Positions 46,336-58,600 are shown, numbered from the stretch's first letter. The stretch is DNA of 64,000 bases from Ophioderma brevispina (GCA_023653785.1 JAMKCH010049174.1:1-64000); one strand, 5' to 3'. Notes: generated by a model not told the origin, from the letters alone. Translations and numbers: made by a program.

Positions 46336-46497
46336 CACTGCAAAAACTAGTTGGTGTTAAAATAACTCGCTTTTGGCGTTGTTTAACACAACAGGGTGTT
46401 AAAATAATACCAAAGGTGTTGCATTTTGACACACTCTTGGTGTGGTCCTCCTGGGAACACCGGCGGTGTTGATTTTAACACCCTAGTTTTTGCAGTG
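46336..46497. mobile_element. MITE with 'cactgcaaaaactag' ends and TA duplication
   Basis: The ends 'cactgcaaaaactag' and 'ctagtttttgcagtg' are perfect inverses, followed inward by 'ttggtgttaaaata' against 'attttaacac'. TA flanks both sides (46334-46335 and 46498-46499). The internal 'ggtgtt' repeats have both orientations. The 'cactgcaaaaa' end type is common among small DNA-transposon derivatives in aquatic animals. It sits just past the 3' end of the CR1-type LINE. Confidence 0.72.
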
Positions 46498-46559
46498 TAC
46501 GAAAATCATGACATACAGCAAATAAGGAAACTAAGAAATCCAAAGTTAACAAATTTTAA

Positions 46560-47968
46560 ACATAAAAAATGTATGTTTTCAGGAGACTTTTAAATACACC
46601 GGTGGAAAGTGCCCCTCTAATGTTAACAGGAAGCTTGTTCCACAGCTATAGGACCAATTACGTTGAAGTCTGTCTCCAAATCTACGCTTGGTACGGGGAA
46701 TAGCAAGCCGCTTAACATTCGAAGAAGACTGTAGCCTTCGTCTTGTACCATCAGAATTACTATCCAACACATTATACAAATTTAGCCCATCTAAGGTGTG
46801 ATGGAGCCTGTCCGTGAAGATATTTATACACATAAAGAAGGATTTTGTATCTAATCTGAACTCTGGTCATGACCACATGCGAACACCAAATGCGCAGCTT
46901 TATTTTGCAAGCGCTGGAGTCTTTTGAGATCTATTTCACTGGCGCCATGTAGTAATGATTTGGCATAGTCAATCCGGGACAAGACCAAAGATCGTACAGC
47001 ATGGTTGCAAGCATCAAAGTGATAAACCTACGAATACGCCATAAATTACGAATAAGGTAATTTACACTCTTTCAGATAACTCCTCTGCCACAGGGCGTGG
47101 CGAAGACAATAAATTCTATATTTTCTTGATTCATCTGTAACATGTTAATTGACATCCAGGTGTTTATGTCAGATATACAGCTTGAAAAGTTTTTGAATCG
47201 CATGCTCACAATCACCTTGATTCTTTGAATTAAACTCAGAGAGAAAAGCTGAGTATCATCAGCATACGAGTGAAAGTTAACATCATGATTCCCAATAATG
47301 TCACCGACTGGATGAGTATACAATATGAAACCTTGCGGGTCTACAATGGAGCCCTGAGGAACGGAGTAGTTGAAAATATGCTGCTTGGAAATTGCATGGT
47401 TAACCATCACTCGGGTACTTCTGTCAGTGAGATATGATCTAACCGGTAGGAGTAGTGTCTGTGATACTGATATCCAACTGGTTTCAAGCCTTTTAATCAA
47501 AATATCATGGTCAATGGTATCGATGGCAGCACTCAAGTCAATTTTACGAGCAATACAGCCGTATTAGCATCCAAGGCTTGAAGGATGTAATACCTGGAGA
47601 ATGTTTGTCTCGGTGAAATGGTGAGATTTGTATGCAGATTGCAACGGCTCACCAATATCATGATCGCCAACATGCTGTATTATCTGACGTGATGCTGCCT
47701 TCTCAATAAATTTGGCAGTGGATTTGATATTGGCAACTGGCCTATAGCTCTTAAGTACATCTATGATCCAAAGATATCTTCTTAAAGTACAGGAATAATG
47801 ATAGAATGCTTCAAAGTGTGAGGAAATAAGTCTGTCAAAAGGGACCTGTTTACTATCCTGGTGATGATAGGTGATAGACATTTCAAGTTCTGTTTAATGA
47901 GCCACGAAGGAAGTGTGTCCACAGTGCAAGCCTTGTTGGACATTTGGCTAATTATGTTAGCAACTTCA
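46560..47968 (-). mobile_element. CR1-type LINE, 5'-truncated ORF2 remnant
   Basis: Read from 47968 leftward. 'IISQMSNKACTVDTLPSWLI' and 'IVNRSLLTDLFPHTLKHSII' open the RT domain. 'SYRPVANIKSTAKFIEKAAS', 'DTIDHDILIKRLE' and 'NYSVPQGSIVDPQGFILYTH' follow, then the active site 'FHSYADDTQLFSLS'. In other frames 'SLVLSRIDYAKSLLHG' and 'RLQRLQNKAAHLVFA' (about 46900-46970) and the typical C-terminal 'GP..WN.LP' and 'FKSLL' segment continue to about 46565. This order is characteristic of the CR1/L2-like group of non-LTR retrotransposons. Several stops and shifts show that it is dead. Its 5' side is cut by the + strand LINE at about 47968. Confidence 0.8.
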
Positions 47969-47969
47969 A

Positions 47970-48805
47970 TTGTGTTTGTAGACTTCTCCAAGGCTTTTGA
48001 CAGTGTCAACGGGGATGTAATGCTGCATATTCTCACCAACTACGGTGTCCCAGACGAGACTGTCAAAGCAATTGCCACCATGTACGATAACCCATCTTGC
48101 TTTGAGCAGACCATAGATGGGCCCACAAAGGAGTTCGTAACAACTCCTGGAATCCTCCAAGGAAATACTCTTGCTCCCTATCTCTTTGTAATCGTGGTTG
48201 ATTACATCATCAGAGAGAGCCTTGCCATCATGAACGACAATGGACTCACCATCAAACCCAAGCATCCTAGACGTCACAAAAGTCAGCATCTCACAGACCT
48301 TGACTATGCAGATGATCTAGCTCTAACAGCTGATCTGATATGTGGTGCACAAGATCTACTAACATCACTTGAGAATGCTGCAGACAAAGTCGGAAACCTA
48401 CATCTAAATGCCAAGAAGATGGCACATGATATATGACCGTCAATGAGGAAGATAATCATTAACCTATCTACACTACAGACGGTACCCAACTCAAACAGGT
48501 CAGGGACTTCAAGTATCTGGGGTCCTGCCGACAGCAAGAAAGACTTCCTGTCACGCAAAGGAAAGCTTGGAATGCCAGCAATAAACTACACCACTTAAGG
48601 CAATCTGGCATCTCAAACTCAACCAAGCTGAAGATCTTTAGAGCATGTGTAGAGAGTATCCTGTTATATGAATCTGAGACCTGGACAACTTAGAAAAGGC
48701 TACAGGATAGATTGAATGACACCTACACCAGGCTTCGTATGCGAGTGCAAAACATATCCTGGTGTCAGTGGTGTGAGCACATGACCAAAGCACAGATATA
48801 TCTGC
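47970..48805 (+). mobile_element. Second LINE fragment, reverse transcriptase (RTE/Nimb-like, clade uncertain)
   Basis: An open frame begins abruptly in the RT palm with 'VFVDFSKAFDSVNGDVMLHI' and continues with 'TTPGILQGNTLAPYLFVIVV', then the active-site motif 'DLDYADDLALTAD' and 'NLHLNAKKM'. After a frame change near 48430 the thumb and C-terminal pieces 'QLKQVRDFKYLGS', 'STKLKIFRACVESILLYESE' and 'MRVQNISW' run to 'HMTKAQIY' at about 48800, where the foldback element begins. These phrases are typical of endonuclease-type LINE ORF2 proteins. I could not fix the clade. The endonuclease and the RT start are missing, as expected for 5' truncation. Confidence 0.78.
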
Positions 48806-49345
48806 AGCCTAAAGTTTCAGAGTTATAGCTAAAAACAGCAAAAATCAATAAAAAAGGGTCAATTTCAGTTGTAGAGGGGGTCAAGTTTTAAAGTTGCTCC
48901 GATATGGATAAAAATGGTGCACAAATTATTGGTGGAGTTCATAGGATTAAAATAAGGAATGGATTTGACTGTCTTAAATGCTTAGCTACCGAAGTAGGGG
49001 CACACAAGGTCAACGTCCATTCCATTTTACCCGTCCCCTACTTTAGGAACTAAGCATGTGAGACACTAAAAACTATTCCTTATTTTAATCCTGAGCGCCA
49101 CAAAAATTTGCCCCATTTTGTATCCAAATCGAAGCAACTTTAAAGTTTGACCCCTATACAACTAAAGTTGACCATTTTATTGGTTTTTGCTATATTAGCC
49201 TACAACTCTGAAACTTTAGACTGTAGATAGCACAAACTATACCGTATCCTTATAATTAGACAAATAACATCGTATACTTTTTAACACGATTGGATCAATT
49301 AAAAAATTTGACCCCTGTACAATCTTTGTCTAGCCCCCCCCCCCA
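48805..49345. mobile_element. Long-TIR foldback element, copy F3, abutting the LINE
   Basis: Shares with F1 and F2 the segments 'ggattaaaataaggaat' (about 48942-48958), 'tttgacccct' and 'caaactatacc'. The left and right halves are inverted about a centre near 49020 ('cttagctaccgaagtagggg' against 'cccctactttaggaactaag'). The left arm starts later than in F1, so the outer left arm is missing. The LINE C-terminal coding stops exactly where it starts, so this element cut the LINE or the two share a breakpoint. Confidence 0.62.
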
Positions 49346-49544
49346 ATGCCACATTTACAGAACTTTAAGAATCACGTCAGGGGTTCCTGTCAGGTTCTCT
49401 AGATGTGTTACAAATGTCTGCTAGCTCCCAGGCTAACTGGTCACCTTGTGGGATTCCTCCATTGCTAACAAAACAGAAATACCAGCACGATTTCAAATAA
49501 TCAAACACATAATCTCACACTTTAATATACACATTTTATAACGT

Positions 49545-50390
49545 GTATAATTATTTTTATTGCATTTTAGACGACATTTTTTTGACCAGTTCAAAAGAAA
49601 AGTTTAAAGTCTCTTGAAAACCTTATGCGAAAAAGAAATGAGGTAAAATGTTCTTTTTTTTTTTTTTTTTTTACACCAATGCGCGCGGGAAGCTTAGATG
49701 ATTTTTTTTCTTGGCCGAAGTACTCAACGTATAAACAAAGGGTATAAAAGCTTAAGGAATTGCTCTGAGTAGGATCAAGAAAATCGTGCTTTCCACTATC
49801 AATTTTCGAAATCACAAAAGAGTACTTTTAAAGTTCGCGAAATTCTAAAAGGAATAGTCTATACCAGCATGTAGTTAGAAAACTTCGTATTTTGTACGAT
49901 TTGTATTTTCGCGTCACGAGATTGCGTGATTGTATCATTGCAGCGCTTCACACCTAATTCCTTTACCACGGATTAGTATATCTACGGACTGTACCTACCA
50001 CAGGTCGGGGTGTTTCCATAAGGTGACACCCTTCTTTCTGACACCCTTATGAATTCGGAAACATTAACGGAATAAAACAATAAACCATATAAATCGTGTG
50101 GTTTATTCCGTTAAGGTTTCCGAATTCATAAGGGTGTCAGAAAGAAGGGTGTCACCTTTATGGAAACACCTCACAGGTCGTGTTTAGTATGCATGAAGAG
50201 GGTAGTGAATATTGAAGATTCGTGATTTCGGAAAAAAAAAAGGTGATAATTTAAGCCAAAATAAATCGTGACTATATATGAGCACGACCATCGGCATCCA
50301 AAAGTTTGGCAAGTGACCGAGCACGGTTAGAAATCTTCGTAAATTTACATTCACTGTTAGTAAAATGTTTGTAATTTTACAGATGTGTTG
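49545..50390. repeat. Duplicated segment, copy A
   Basis: Matches 52465-53255 in the same orientation along its length, for example 'atttttattgcattt', 'ggataaaagata/gggtataaaagct', 'gattgcgtgattgt', 'tcattgca.cgctt', 'acacctaattcctttac', 'ggactgtac' and 'gattcgtgatttcg'. Differences are substitutions and indels of several bases, plus one 164-bp insertion at 50008-50171. No coding is preserved. It could be a segmental duplication or two copies of a dispersed repeat. Confidence 0.75.
50008..50171. mobile_element. Hairpin MITE with ~68-bp arms and 9-bp target duplication (MULE-like)
   Basis: The arms start 'ggtgtttccataaggtgaca' and pair nearly perfectly over about 68 bases. The loop is about 25 bases. 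The element is flanked by 'cacaggtcg' at 49999-50007 and 50172-50180. The matching segment at about 52990-53010 reads 'cccaccaggtcgtgtta' with no insertion, so the empty site is preserved. A 9-bp duplication with long arms fits Mutator-like elements best; this is inference. Confidence 0.8.
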
Positions 50391-50945
50391 AATTTTTATG
50401 GCCGTATTTGTTAGTCTGTGGTATGGATGGACTCACGTTTGATGGGAGGAATTATCTGTTACATTACCTTATATCAGAATTTGACCACCCAATAAGGTGG
50501 AATATTGGGCGAATATTTCAAATAAAAAGGGACTACCCGCCTAAAACATATAATTTTTGCTATAAGCTCTTACCTTTGCTTACAAAAGTGCAACTGGACA
50601 TGTAACGTACGAGTATGGTCTGATGGTAGTCCAAGAACCAGCAGGCTCGCATGTCCACTATCAACAGAGAGCTGCGACCACAGCCAGTAGTCATGGAGAG
50701 AGAGGTTGTACACTAGCTGGACACTCGCTACACAGTCCATGAGGATCGTTAATCATGTCCGTTGTTTGTATTTCCCCGCTCGATAATTTCAGTTCACATC
50801 ATATCATTGTTATCTGTTGTACATGGTTGTAACAAGGTCTAAAGTTCAATTTCATTCAACTCTCCCATGGTAATATATCAGTCTCTTGTACAGAGGCTGG
50901 AACTTGTAGTATGGATCAGGAATATTGTATTTTTGCTCTCTGAAA
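50390..50945. other. Non-coding interval
   Basis: Nothing recognised. Confidence 0.35.
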
Positions 50946-50947
50946 AG

Positions 50948-51028
50948 AGTTGTTGTTGTTGTTGATGATGATGATGATGATGATGATGATGACGACGGAT
51001 GACGACGACGACGACGACGACGGGGGTC
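50948..51028. repeat. Trinucleotide microsatellite (gtt/gat/gac)n
   Basis: A run of gtt, then gat, then gac triplets, with a small break ('ggatgac') and a G run at the end. The - strand open frame over it (Ser and Arg runs) is an artefact. Confidence 0.95.
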
Positions 51029-51029
51029 T

Positions 51030-52460
51030 AAATAAACTCGTTCATGGTAGATTATTTTATGTGCTGGCGATACGGTAATCAATAAAACGCAATATAGATA
51101 ATCGTAATCGATACTGTAAAAAGCTTATTGACCTTTAAAAAATCGTTGATGAATAGCCATGAATACAATAATAGATATTTAAATTTAAAATATTGGCTAC
51201 TCTGAAGGTCTAACGTATGCATTTAAAAAACAAATCTCTTTAGTGTGGAAAAAAGAGAGAAATAGTGTAAATACCCAGTGTTTTGAATTTATGGAGAAAA
51301 AATAGTCTTTTGATGTCTATGGCCTATATGTTTTAAAATACAATCACATGCACAGTCTATGCACATTCGAATTAAATCATAACAAATGTCCAGAATTTAT
51401 ATATTAGAGTGTTGAATCCCCCACTCACCTATTCAGGCTATCCCAAAAATGTTAAACACTTGGGACAAAGGCATTCTGTTAAAAAGAAAAGCACACGTGG
51501 GTCTTTGTTTGGCATTTCTTTCAAGCCAATAAAATAAGCTTTTATTTGCCATTTATTTCATTCCAATCCGATACTTAGAACAAAAGATACGCTTCATCAA
51601 ATGCATGAGAGTGCAAAATCAACTTGGTCCAATTCTGCCGCCAAGCGTTTGAATGTATGACCCAACATACACTTGACTTCAGAGCACATCTTTCCATCTT
51701 GAAAGGAAAACAAATAGATCTTTGTGTTTTTCTATTAAAGAAAGATTTCGAGATTTCTGTCACCGTGTTCATGGTCGCTTATCGTTAGATCTATCACAAA
51801 TGGCTCTTCTGGCTTGAATTCTGGCCATTCTGGTCCGATGGGTCGGTTGGACCCCGGTTGGACCTGCTACTGGTGTCTCTATTTCCAATTCCGCCTGCTA
51901 ACACTGGTCCATGTAGGCCTATTTATATCAGATTTTTGTTTGTTTGTTTGCTTGCGTGTTTTTGTTGTTTATTCTATCTACAGAATCATAGATTTCCTTG
52001 GGAATTCAAAAAGGAAGTAGCTGATCGTTTGGTTTAATTTGGTTTTGTTCTAGCATTCTGTGTAATTTTTAGAGATTTGATCAGGCTAAGTCTGCTAATG
52101 AAAAGTGAACTCACTGATTATTTTTTGAAAAAACACACCAAACTATTGCTGATCATAGATACAATGTTCACAAGGTATTGTCAATGTCTTCAGTAGGTTC
52201 AATAGTCAATCAATAACTCAATCAATAACTAAATTTTCAGTATGTTACAAATTCATGTTTCCCGCAATCTTATGTAACCAATAATGCAAATGTAATCAAT
52301 GCGCCCAATTTGCTCGAAATGGCGAAATAGATTGTGAGTGTGAATCCCATATATAAAGAGAAGGGCAAAAAAAGTATGTCTTAGCTTCCAACAGGCAAAA
52401 CCCTAAGCGCTAGCGTTTTGTTTTTGTTTTTTTTTTAGCAGAAAAAGTAACGCACTACGC
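51030..52460. other. Non-coding interval between duplicated segments
   Basis: AT-rich. Short open frames with no recognised motif. A 'tttgtttgtttgcttg' run lies near 51936. Confidence 0.35.
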
Positions 52461-52464
52461 GGAA

Positions 52465-53255
52465 CTTATTTTTATTGCATTTAGACGACTTTTTAAATTT
52501 TTTTGCTTGACCAGTAAAAAACTGTCCAGTTAAAAACATTCTTGAAACTCTCTGGAAACCTTTACTTGAAATCTCTTGAAAAATCTTTCTAATAAAAGGA
52601 AATACTGCAAATATTGATTTTTTACACCTATGCGCGAGGGAAGCTGAGACGACCTTTTTTTTTCTTTCCCGGAAAGTCTCAAGGTATAAATAAGGGATAT
52701 AAAAGATAAGGAATTACTTGAGTAGGATCAAGAAAAAAGCGTTTTCCCACAATCAATTTGCGAATTTTTTCGAAATCACGAAAGAGTACGTTTAAAGTTC
52801 GCGAAAATTCTGATGTGAAAGGGATAGTCTGTACAAGGCTACAAGCATGCAAGGTTTTTGTTTGTTACAAAACTTGTATTTGTACAATTTTTGTTTAAAT
52901 CGTCATGCAGATTGCGTGATTGTGTCATTGCAACGCTTAACACCTAATTCCTTTACAGGATTAGTATTATCACGGACTGTACTTACCCACCAGGTCGTGT
53001 TAGGCATGCCTGAAGAGGGGTAGTCCCATTTGGAAAGGATTCGTGATTTCGCGAAAAGAAGTGATAATTTAAACCACAACTAAAATTGGGATTTTTGCGA
53101 AAAAAAGGAGCGTTTTGACGCCAACAAAACGATGAAAAAGGTGTTTTCTATCCATATAAACACGATCATCGGTATCCAACGTTTGGCGAGTTACAAAGCA
53201 CTGTTAGAAATCTTTGCCCAATTTCATTCACTGCCAGTAAAATGTTACCTTTGAG
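52465..53255. repeat. Duplicated segment, copy B (empty-site copy)
   Basis: A partner of 49545-50390 lacking the hairpin insertion. It has extra bases of its own, for example at about 53075-53140 ('ccaacaaaacgatgaaaaag'). It ends near 'gttagaaatcttt' and 'cagtaaaatgtt' as in copy A. No coding. Confidence 0.72.
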
Positions 53256-53724
53256 ATCTAACCATGTACAATTACATTTCAATTTGTTTAAATGCGCCAA
53301 AATCAATAAACAATCTGGGTGCACCAGTTGCCAAAATCCATGAGTAATTCTTTTTTTAATTTTATTATTTTGTTTATGGATATTACACACGGAAAGGTTT
53401 TTTGACTCAAGTCGGGATTACCTGGTATCACTTGGTTTCTGATACTAAGGTCATTTCTAATTGTTGTCATTGGCACAAATAATTTATACTTGAAGTAAAT
53501 ATTTAGAAATTGTGTCCAGTATTTTAAGATATTCACGTTTTTGGATGCAATATTGATGACGTCATGTCCACCGGTGCCGGCCTTTAAAAGTATCAGAATC
53601 GCATTTATTGTGTCTAACAATACATAATCTAAGTACCTCATGTCTATTTTTATGGTCGGAATTTTGCTGTCTATATGGCATTTATTGTTCTGCGATTGTC
53701 TATCGTAATAGATGGAATTACTAT

Positions 53725-54205
53725 ACCCCGCAAACCACCCCCAATCTCTCCAGCACAAGTGCAGGCGACATAAGATAACAATTTTGCCCGAACGGGGCAA
53801 GCACGCCTCAACCCGGTTTGGAATCTGATGCAACAATGGCAATTGAAGCGGAGCAGAGATTCCAAAGCCCAACCAGGTGGGAGCGAGAGGGGTCTAAGAG
53901 AAGGCACCTAGCGCTGACGCCGCTTCGTCCCCCCTAACATGCCTTTCCCAGAAGGGCAAAGATGAAGAAATATTGCACAGGCAGGTGGTGGGCTGGGAAA
54001 GCAATTTGCAAGCTATGTGGACCACCAAAGGCTGAGAAACTGTCAGCCAATCCAAATAGGCCAACTGAGGGCGCCAAAAAAGGGTGCCAAACATGGGGCG
54101 CCAGACAGATAGGCACATCCCGCTAGAGTTTCAGTTGGATGTACATGTCCAGATGGAGGGCACTAGGATATCCCTTGCTTGTCCAATAAACCATTGTTAG
54201 AACCC
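53725..54205. repeat. Dispersed repeat, long copy (parts 1 and 2)
   Basis: Part 1 (about 53725-53935) shares 'tggcaattgaagcggagcag', 'gcacctagcgctgac' and 'ccgcaaaccacccccaatct' with 54262-54475. Part 2 (about 54045-54205) shares 'ccaaataggccaa', 'gagggcgccaaa', 'ggtgccaaacatgggg', 'cagttggatgt' and 'tgtccagatgga' with 62884-63045. So a repeat unit of about 480 bases recurs in pieces. I cannot assign a class. Confidence 0.65.
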
Positions 54206-54261
54206 TAACTTCCCGTATTGTTTATGCGCATTGTCCTATCGTGAATGAAGAGGAATATGTA

Positions 54262-54475
54262 ATACCCCCAAACAACCCCCAAATCTCATCTCACCAGTGC
54301 AGGCAGATAAGGAACCAATTTTGCCAGAACGGTAAACAACTGCCCTGCCTCACCCTGGTTGGGAATCTGAATCAACAAAATGGCAATTGAAGCGGAGCAG
54401 AATGACTTCCAAACCCAACCAGTGGCAAGCTAGACAGGGTCAAGAGAAAGCACCTAGCGCTGACCCGCTTGCCCA
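54262..54475. repeat. Dispersed repeat, partial copy (part 1)
   Basis: A second, indel-rich copy of 53725-53935 in the same orientation, about 540 bases downstream. Part 2 is missing; sequence after 'gctgacccgctt' diverges. Confidence 0.65.
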
Positions 54476-54640
54476 AATTGGCCCAAAAAAGGTTGAATGG
54501 GGGGGGGTAATTGATTAATGATAAATGCAAATGGAATCCCTGAAATGCAGGAGAGTATATTGTACGATAAATCAATGAGCTTCAATTGACAACTTACCCT
54601 CAATCCGGTAGCATATAGACAAAACAGTGAGCAAGAAGCC

Positions 54641-55027
54641 CTAACTATTATGATACATTAAAAATGCAGATTCTACAAACCATAAGCTCCGTGACATGTT
54701 GAAATATAGCAGATTGGAAATCCATGGTAAGATGTACAAATCCAAATCCAAATACATGCCTGTGTATCTGTCAGCTAGAGTTATCGCCTGACCTAACACT
54801 AGGGCCGGTCTTGTCTTGATTATGAACACGTATAAATCATTCATTAGTGCTTGCCAGGTTGGTGGAATCTCATCATGTAAACCATCGAGAAACTCATTGC
54901 ATGCACCCACGATCACAGACAAAGCGGGTCGGAAAAACTCGGAAGTGGCAAAATTCCGAGCATCAGCAAGATGGGTGTGGCAATTAGTAATAAATAAAGT
55001 ACCAGTGTGCGTGTTGAAGAAGGGCAC
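54641..55027 (-). other. Unrecognised open frame of 128 codons
   Basis: An uninterrupted frame with protein-like composition, for example 'VIVGACNEFLDGLHDEIPPT' and 'ALVLGQAITLADRYTGMYLD'. It has no motif I recognise, and its ATG and stop have no gene context. It lies in a repeat-rich region, so it may be a fragment of a transposon protein or chance. Confidence 0.2.
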
Positions 55028-55639
55028 ATTCGCTCTGAGCTTTAACTATATGCACGAATCATCCTAGCATTTTGGGGGCATTGGGCTTTGAGGCAAGTAT
55101 GCATTGATAAAGCATATACATGGTGCTGAATTACAGCATATCCGTAGGCAAAGCTCGCCTGACAATGATAGGAACGATCTGCACATGCATGCCGTTAATA
55201 CAACTCACCCTAGTGGCCAATACCAGTTCGAAGGTGGAAAAGGGGTTCTAGCTGTACTCAGTACCAACAAGCCTATGATGTCCCTGAATTAGGTGCTAGA
55301 ACATAGTCTGAATGTGACAGATTGATGGATGTATTCTGTTACAGATCAGAAAAAAAAGGCAAATAGTTCAATCAGCAAAGCAATAAATCAAGCACAAGTA
55401 TTATCACTTTCCAATGATATCAGAAAAAGTGGCGTGGTTGTTTAGAAGTACAGCATTCACCGACACCTTTTGTCTGCTATCTGTTGAAATGAGGACAAAG
55501 ACACCTACCCAAGGACCCCATGCATCCACGTGTCACGAAAATAGATCAACACATGCAATACACCAATCACTTGATAAATCTAACCATTCTGGGCCATAAC
55601 CTATAAGGATCTCAATGACCTGACCCCCCTCTTGAAGGG

Positions 55640-58600
55640 GAACTGTGGGGACTATCTGAAGGACCCATAACTCCAAGGGGCTTGAAATTGTGTGAAGTAT
55701 GGTGGAAACACTGCATTTATGCTTATGCCTAGTAATGTACAGCTAGCCCTCTATGACTTCTTGCAGATGCCACAAAAGTGGATCTGGAAAGTGATTGATA
55801 TCATATTAAAGTGTCATGGCTCAGCAGTTTCGGGAAAGCAATTGGCTGGCTCTCTGATGGTCGATCCGCTGGTTAATGTGGGGAACGCATCAGCTGGCTA
55901 GTAATTCAAAATTGAAATCATCTGTTATCAAAACAGAGTCACAGATATTTTGCCAATAACCACCTGTGTTAGCATTATCGCTGTGTGCATTGTATGAGCT
56001 GGTAATTATTATGGTGGTAGGGATTATGTGAGACTAGATGGAAGTGCACCTGCAGGATGCAAGCTATACGATTGGCTAGTAGGGTAGCAATATGTAATTG
56101 TAATAGACTGCTATGAGGACGGTTACCGAGTTAGAGCGAAACAGGGGGCCTCTGATGAATTAGAACCTCCTAATCAGAATTCTAACTCGCCCCCCTTTTT
56201 AACTTTTATGTAAGACTGCCTAGAGACCATGCTTCAATGGTGATAGCCTCCTCCCGTACACAAAATATCCTTTTTTGCCTCATCTGGTTGTATAAGTAAG
56301 AAGACTCCAACGTCGACAAAGAGACATTGACCAGGTGGAGCTGTACAAGACGCAAGGCAAGTCGTGTTTTACTATAGCACACTCGTATATGAGATAACAA
56401 TATGAGGTGCAGTGGAGCCTAACTGTAGGTTATAAATATACATGAGGGACAAAGATCCAACTCGGATAAAAAAGACTGTGGTAGTGGATCCGTACCAAGC
56501 GAATACATAAGAGAATAAACAATTCCGGGACAATGATGGGCGAAGGCTAAAAGGGTTAAGCTGAGCCCTACTATAGGCGCAATAAAGTGAACCATAAGTT
56601 TAGTAACATCTGAAATAGGTAGCACCTAGATTCAATGACAATACCTATATACATGAGGTAGAATTAGACTTGGACAGTAAAGTGAGAAAGAATAAGATGA
56701 AGATGGTGAGCTAGGCATATTACGTACAGCATGATCTATGGTGTAAGGGAAGATCTAAATCAGATTTTCATGCAAGATAACACAAATACCTAGGCAGAGC
56801 CATACTACCATCAGCTAGGTTAGACAGTGTGTATCACGGGTACTCACATAAAAATTTACAACTAATGGCGTCGGTCCGTGTAGCCGTACCATATAGTACA
56901 AATAAAATGGGCGAGGACGATCTTAACACGGACAACAGGAGATGGCATATGAAGAGCTCCAATGGCAGCTCAATGACCAAACGAGTAGCCACATTGCATA
57001 AGGCAAACCTTGTAAAGTGTCGGTACAACCAAATACACCGACACTCATAGGCCAATATCACCACTTGTTAAAAGATGGTGTAGGTGGGAGAGCTCTAATG
57101 CAGGCATAAAGTGTGGCATTGGGCATTGCCAAACTCACACAGAATAAACCATGTGGATGTTATAGGGCAGGAACTCTACAACTCGATGTTATACATAGAC
57201 TAACCAGAAGGGGAAGATCCCAATGATGACGGTTGATGGTTTAGCAGACCGTACCACAATACCCAAAACCTTAAAATTCCATTTGTAACACTAGCTCTGA
57301 TATCTGACATAGCCCTTCACTAGAATAGTATATAAGAGTGCTAAGCATGGGGTGGAGCTGTACCACAGATAAAGAGGTAATCGCATAGGTGAAGCTGACC
57401 TATTGTGGCAGAATGATAGTGTAGTAGCTTTGCATTAAGGTGAATGGTGTTGGTCCCGTACCATAGAAACATTAGTGGTGTGTCAGAGTGTTTGTACCAT
57501 ACAACAAGGAGGTAACAGCAATTGGGCCATACTCAAAACCAAGTGATGTGTAAAGCAGGCCAAACTACAACGAAGTGGAAATGGGGATGTGAGGCCGGAC
57601 AAATCATAAAGGTTAGGCTTTGGGACCATACTTGAGTATAACGGAAGTGGGGAGGGTGAAGGTGACCCACACCCGTACTGATAATGGGAGAAGGAAATTG
57701 TTAAGGGCAGAGGCCATAATCCACAACACGGGGACAGGCTAGAAATTGCTGGGTATTGAGTGCTATAGCTATAACAATAGAAAAGGTGATGGTGGAGGTA
57801 AGGGGTACCATCAAACCTAAATGACACTGAAGGTGGGTCATATTTAACTCATAATAATTAACCAAAAGAGATGACAGGATAGCCATAACCATTCACACAA
57901 CGTGGTGTATGCAGAGCCACATTATATACCAAAAGTTAAGGTGTAGGCCTAGACCCTCCACTGTAAAAACTAGATTGGGGGTTTTACCAAATAACAGGAG
58001 CGATGTAGGCGGGACATACCGGTGGAAAAAAAAATGGGTGGCCTCACAGCTGGCAGAGCTGTACCATGACATAAATGGTTTAGGCGGGGACCATACTAGA
58101 TCCCAATGTGATAACGTATGCAGGGAATACCTTATAACAACCGTGATGGGCGGAGAACGTACATTGTTACACCAAAAATAAATGAAATATTGACGGAGCT
58201 TCATCATAAACCAAAATGCAGCAGGTGTTAACCGTACAAAAAGGATGATGAGGCCAGTAGAGCTGCCAATAATTAACAGACTTATCATTTTGCCAGCACT
58301 CATCATTGGCAACTGGATGGGCCACACACAATTACAATGTAGGATCGATGACAGACATTGGCAGACACATAACCAACCTGGCGCAACTGGCAAGACAACT
58401 GGATTTATGGACCGAACAGGCTACTTTAACAATTGCATTAGAATGCACAAATCAGCAATGTGCGGAAAGAGACGCAGTCAATTAACCACTTATAACCATG
58501 AAACAGATGCCATACCGTCTCTCGCAAAAACTTAGAGGCCTCACCAATGGCTCTGTAATCCATGAAAATGGTATGCTTAGGCTTTATGGCATGCTGAAGC

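Noticed and set aside
53303..53872. 189-codon open frame on the - strand
   Set aside because: It partly overlaps the dispersed repeat at 53.7 kb and runs from unique AT-rich DNA into it. No domain is recognised.
57893..58393. 166-codon open frame on the - strand
   Set aside because: It lies in diverged satellite-like DNA, has no recognised motif and is rich in Leu, Ser and Trp in a way explained by the repeat; it is likely chance.
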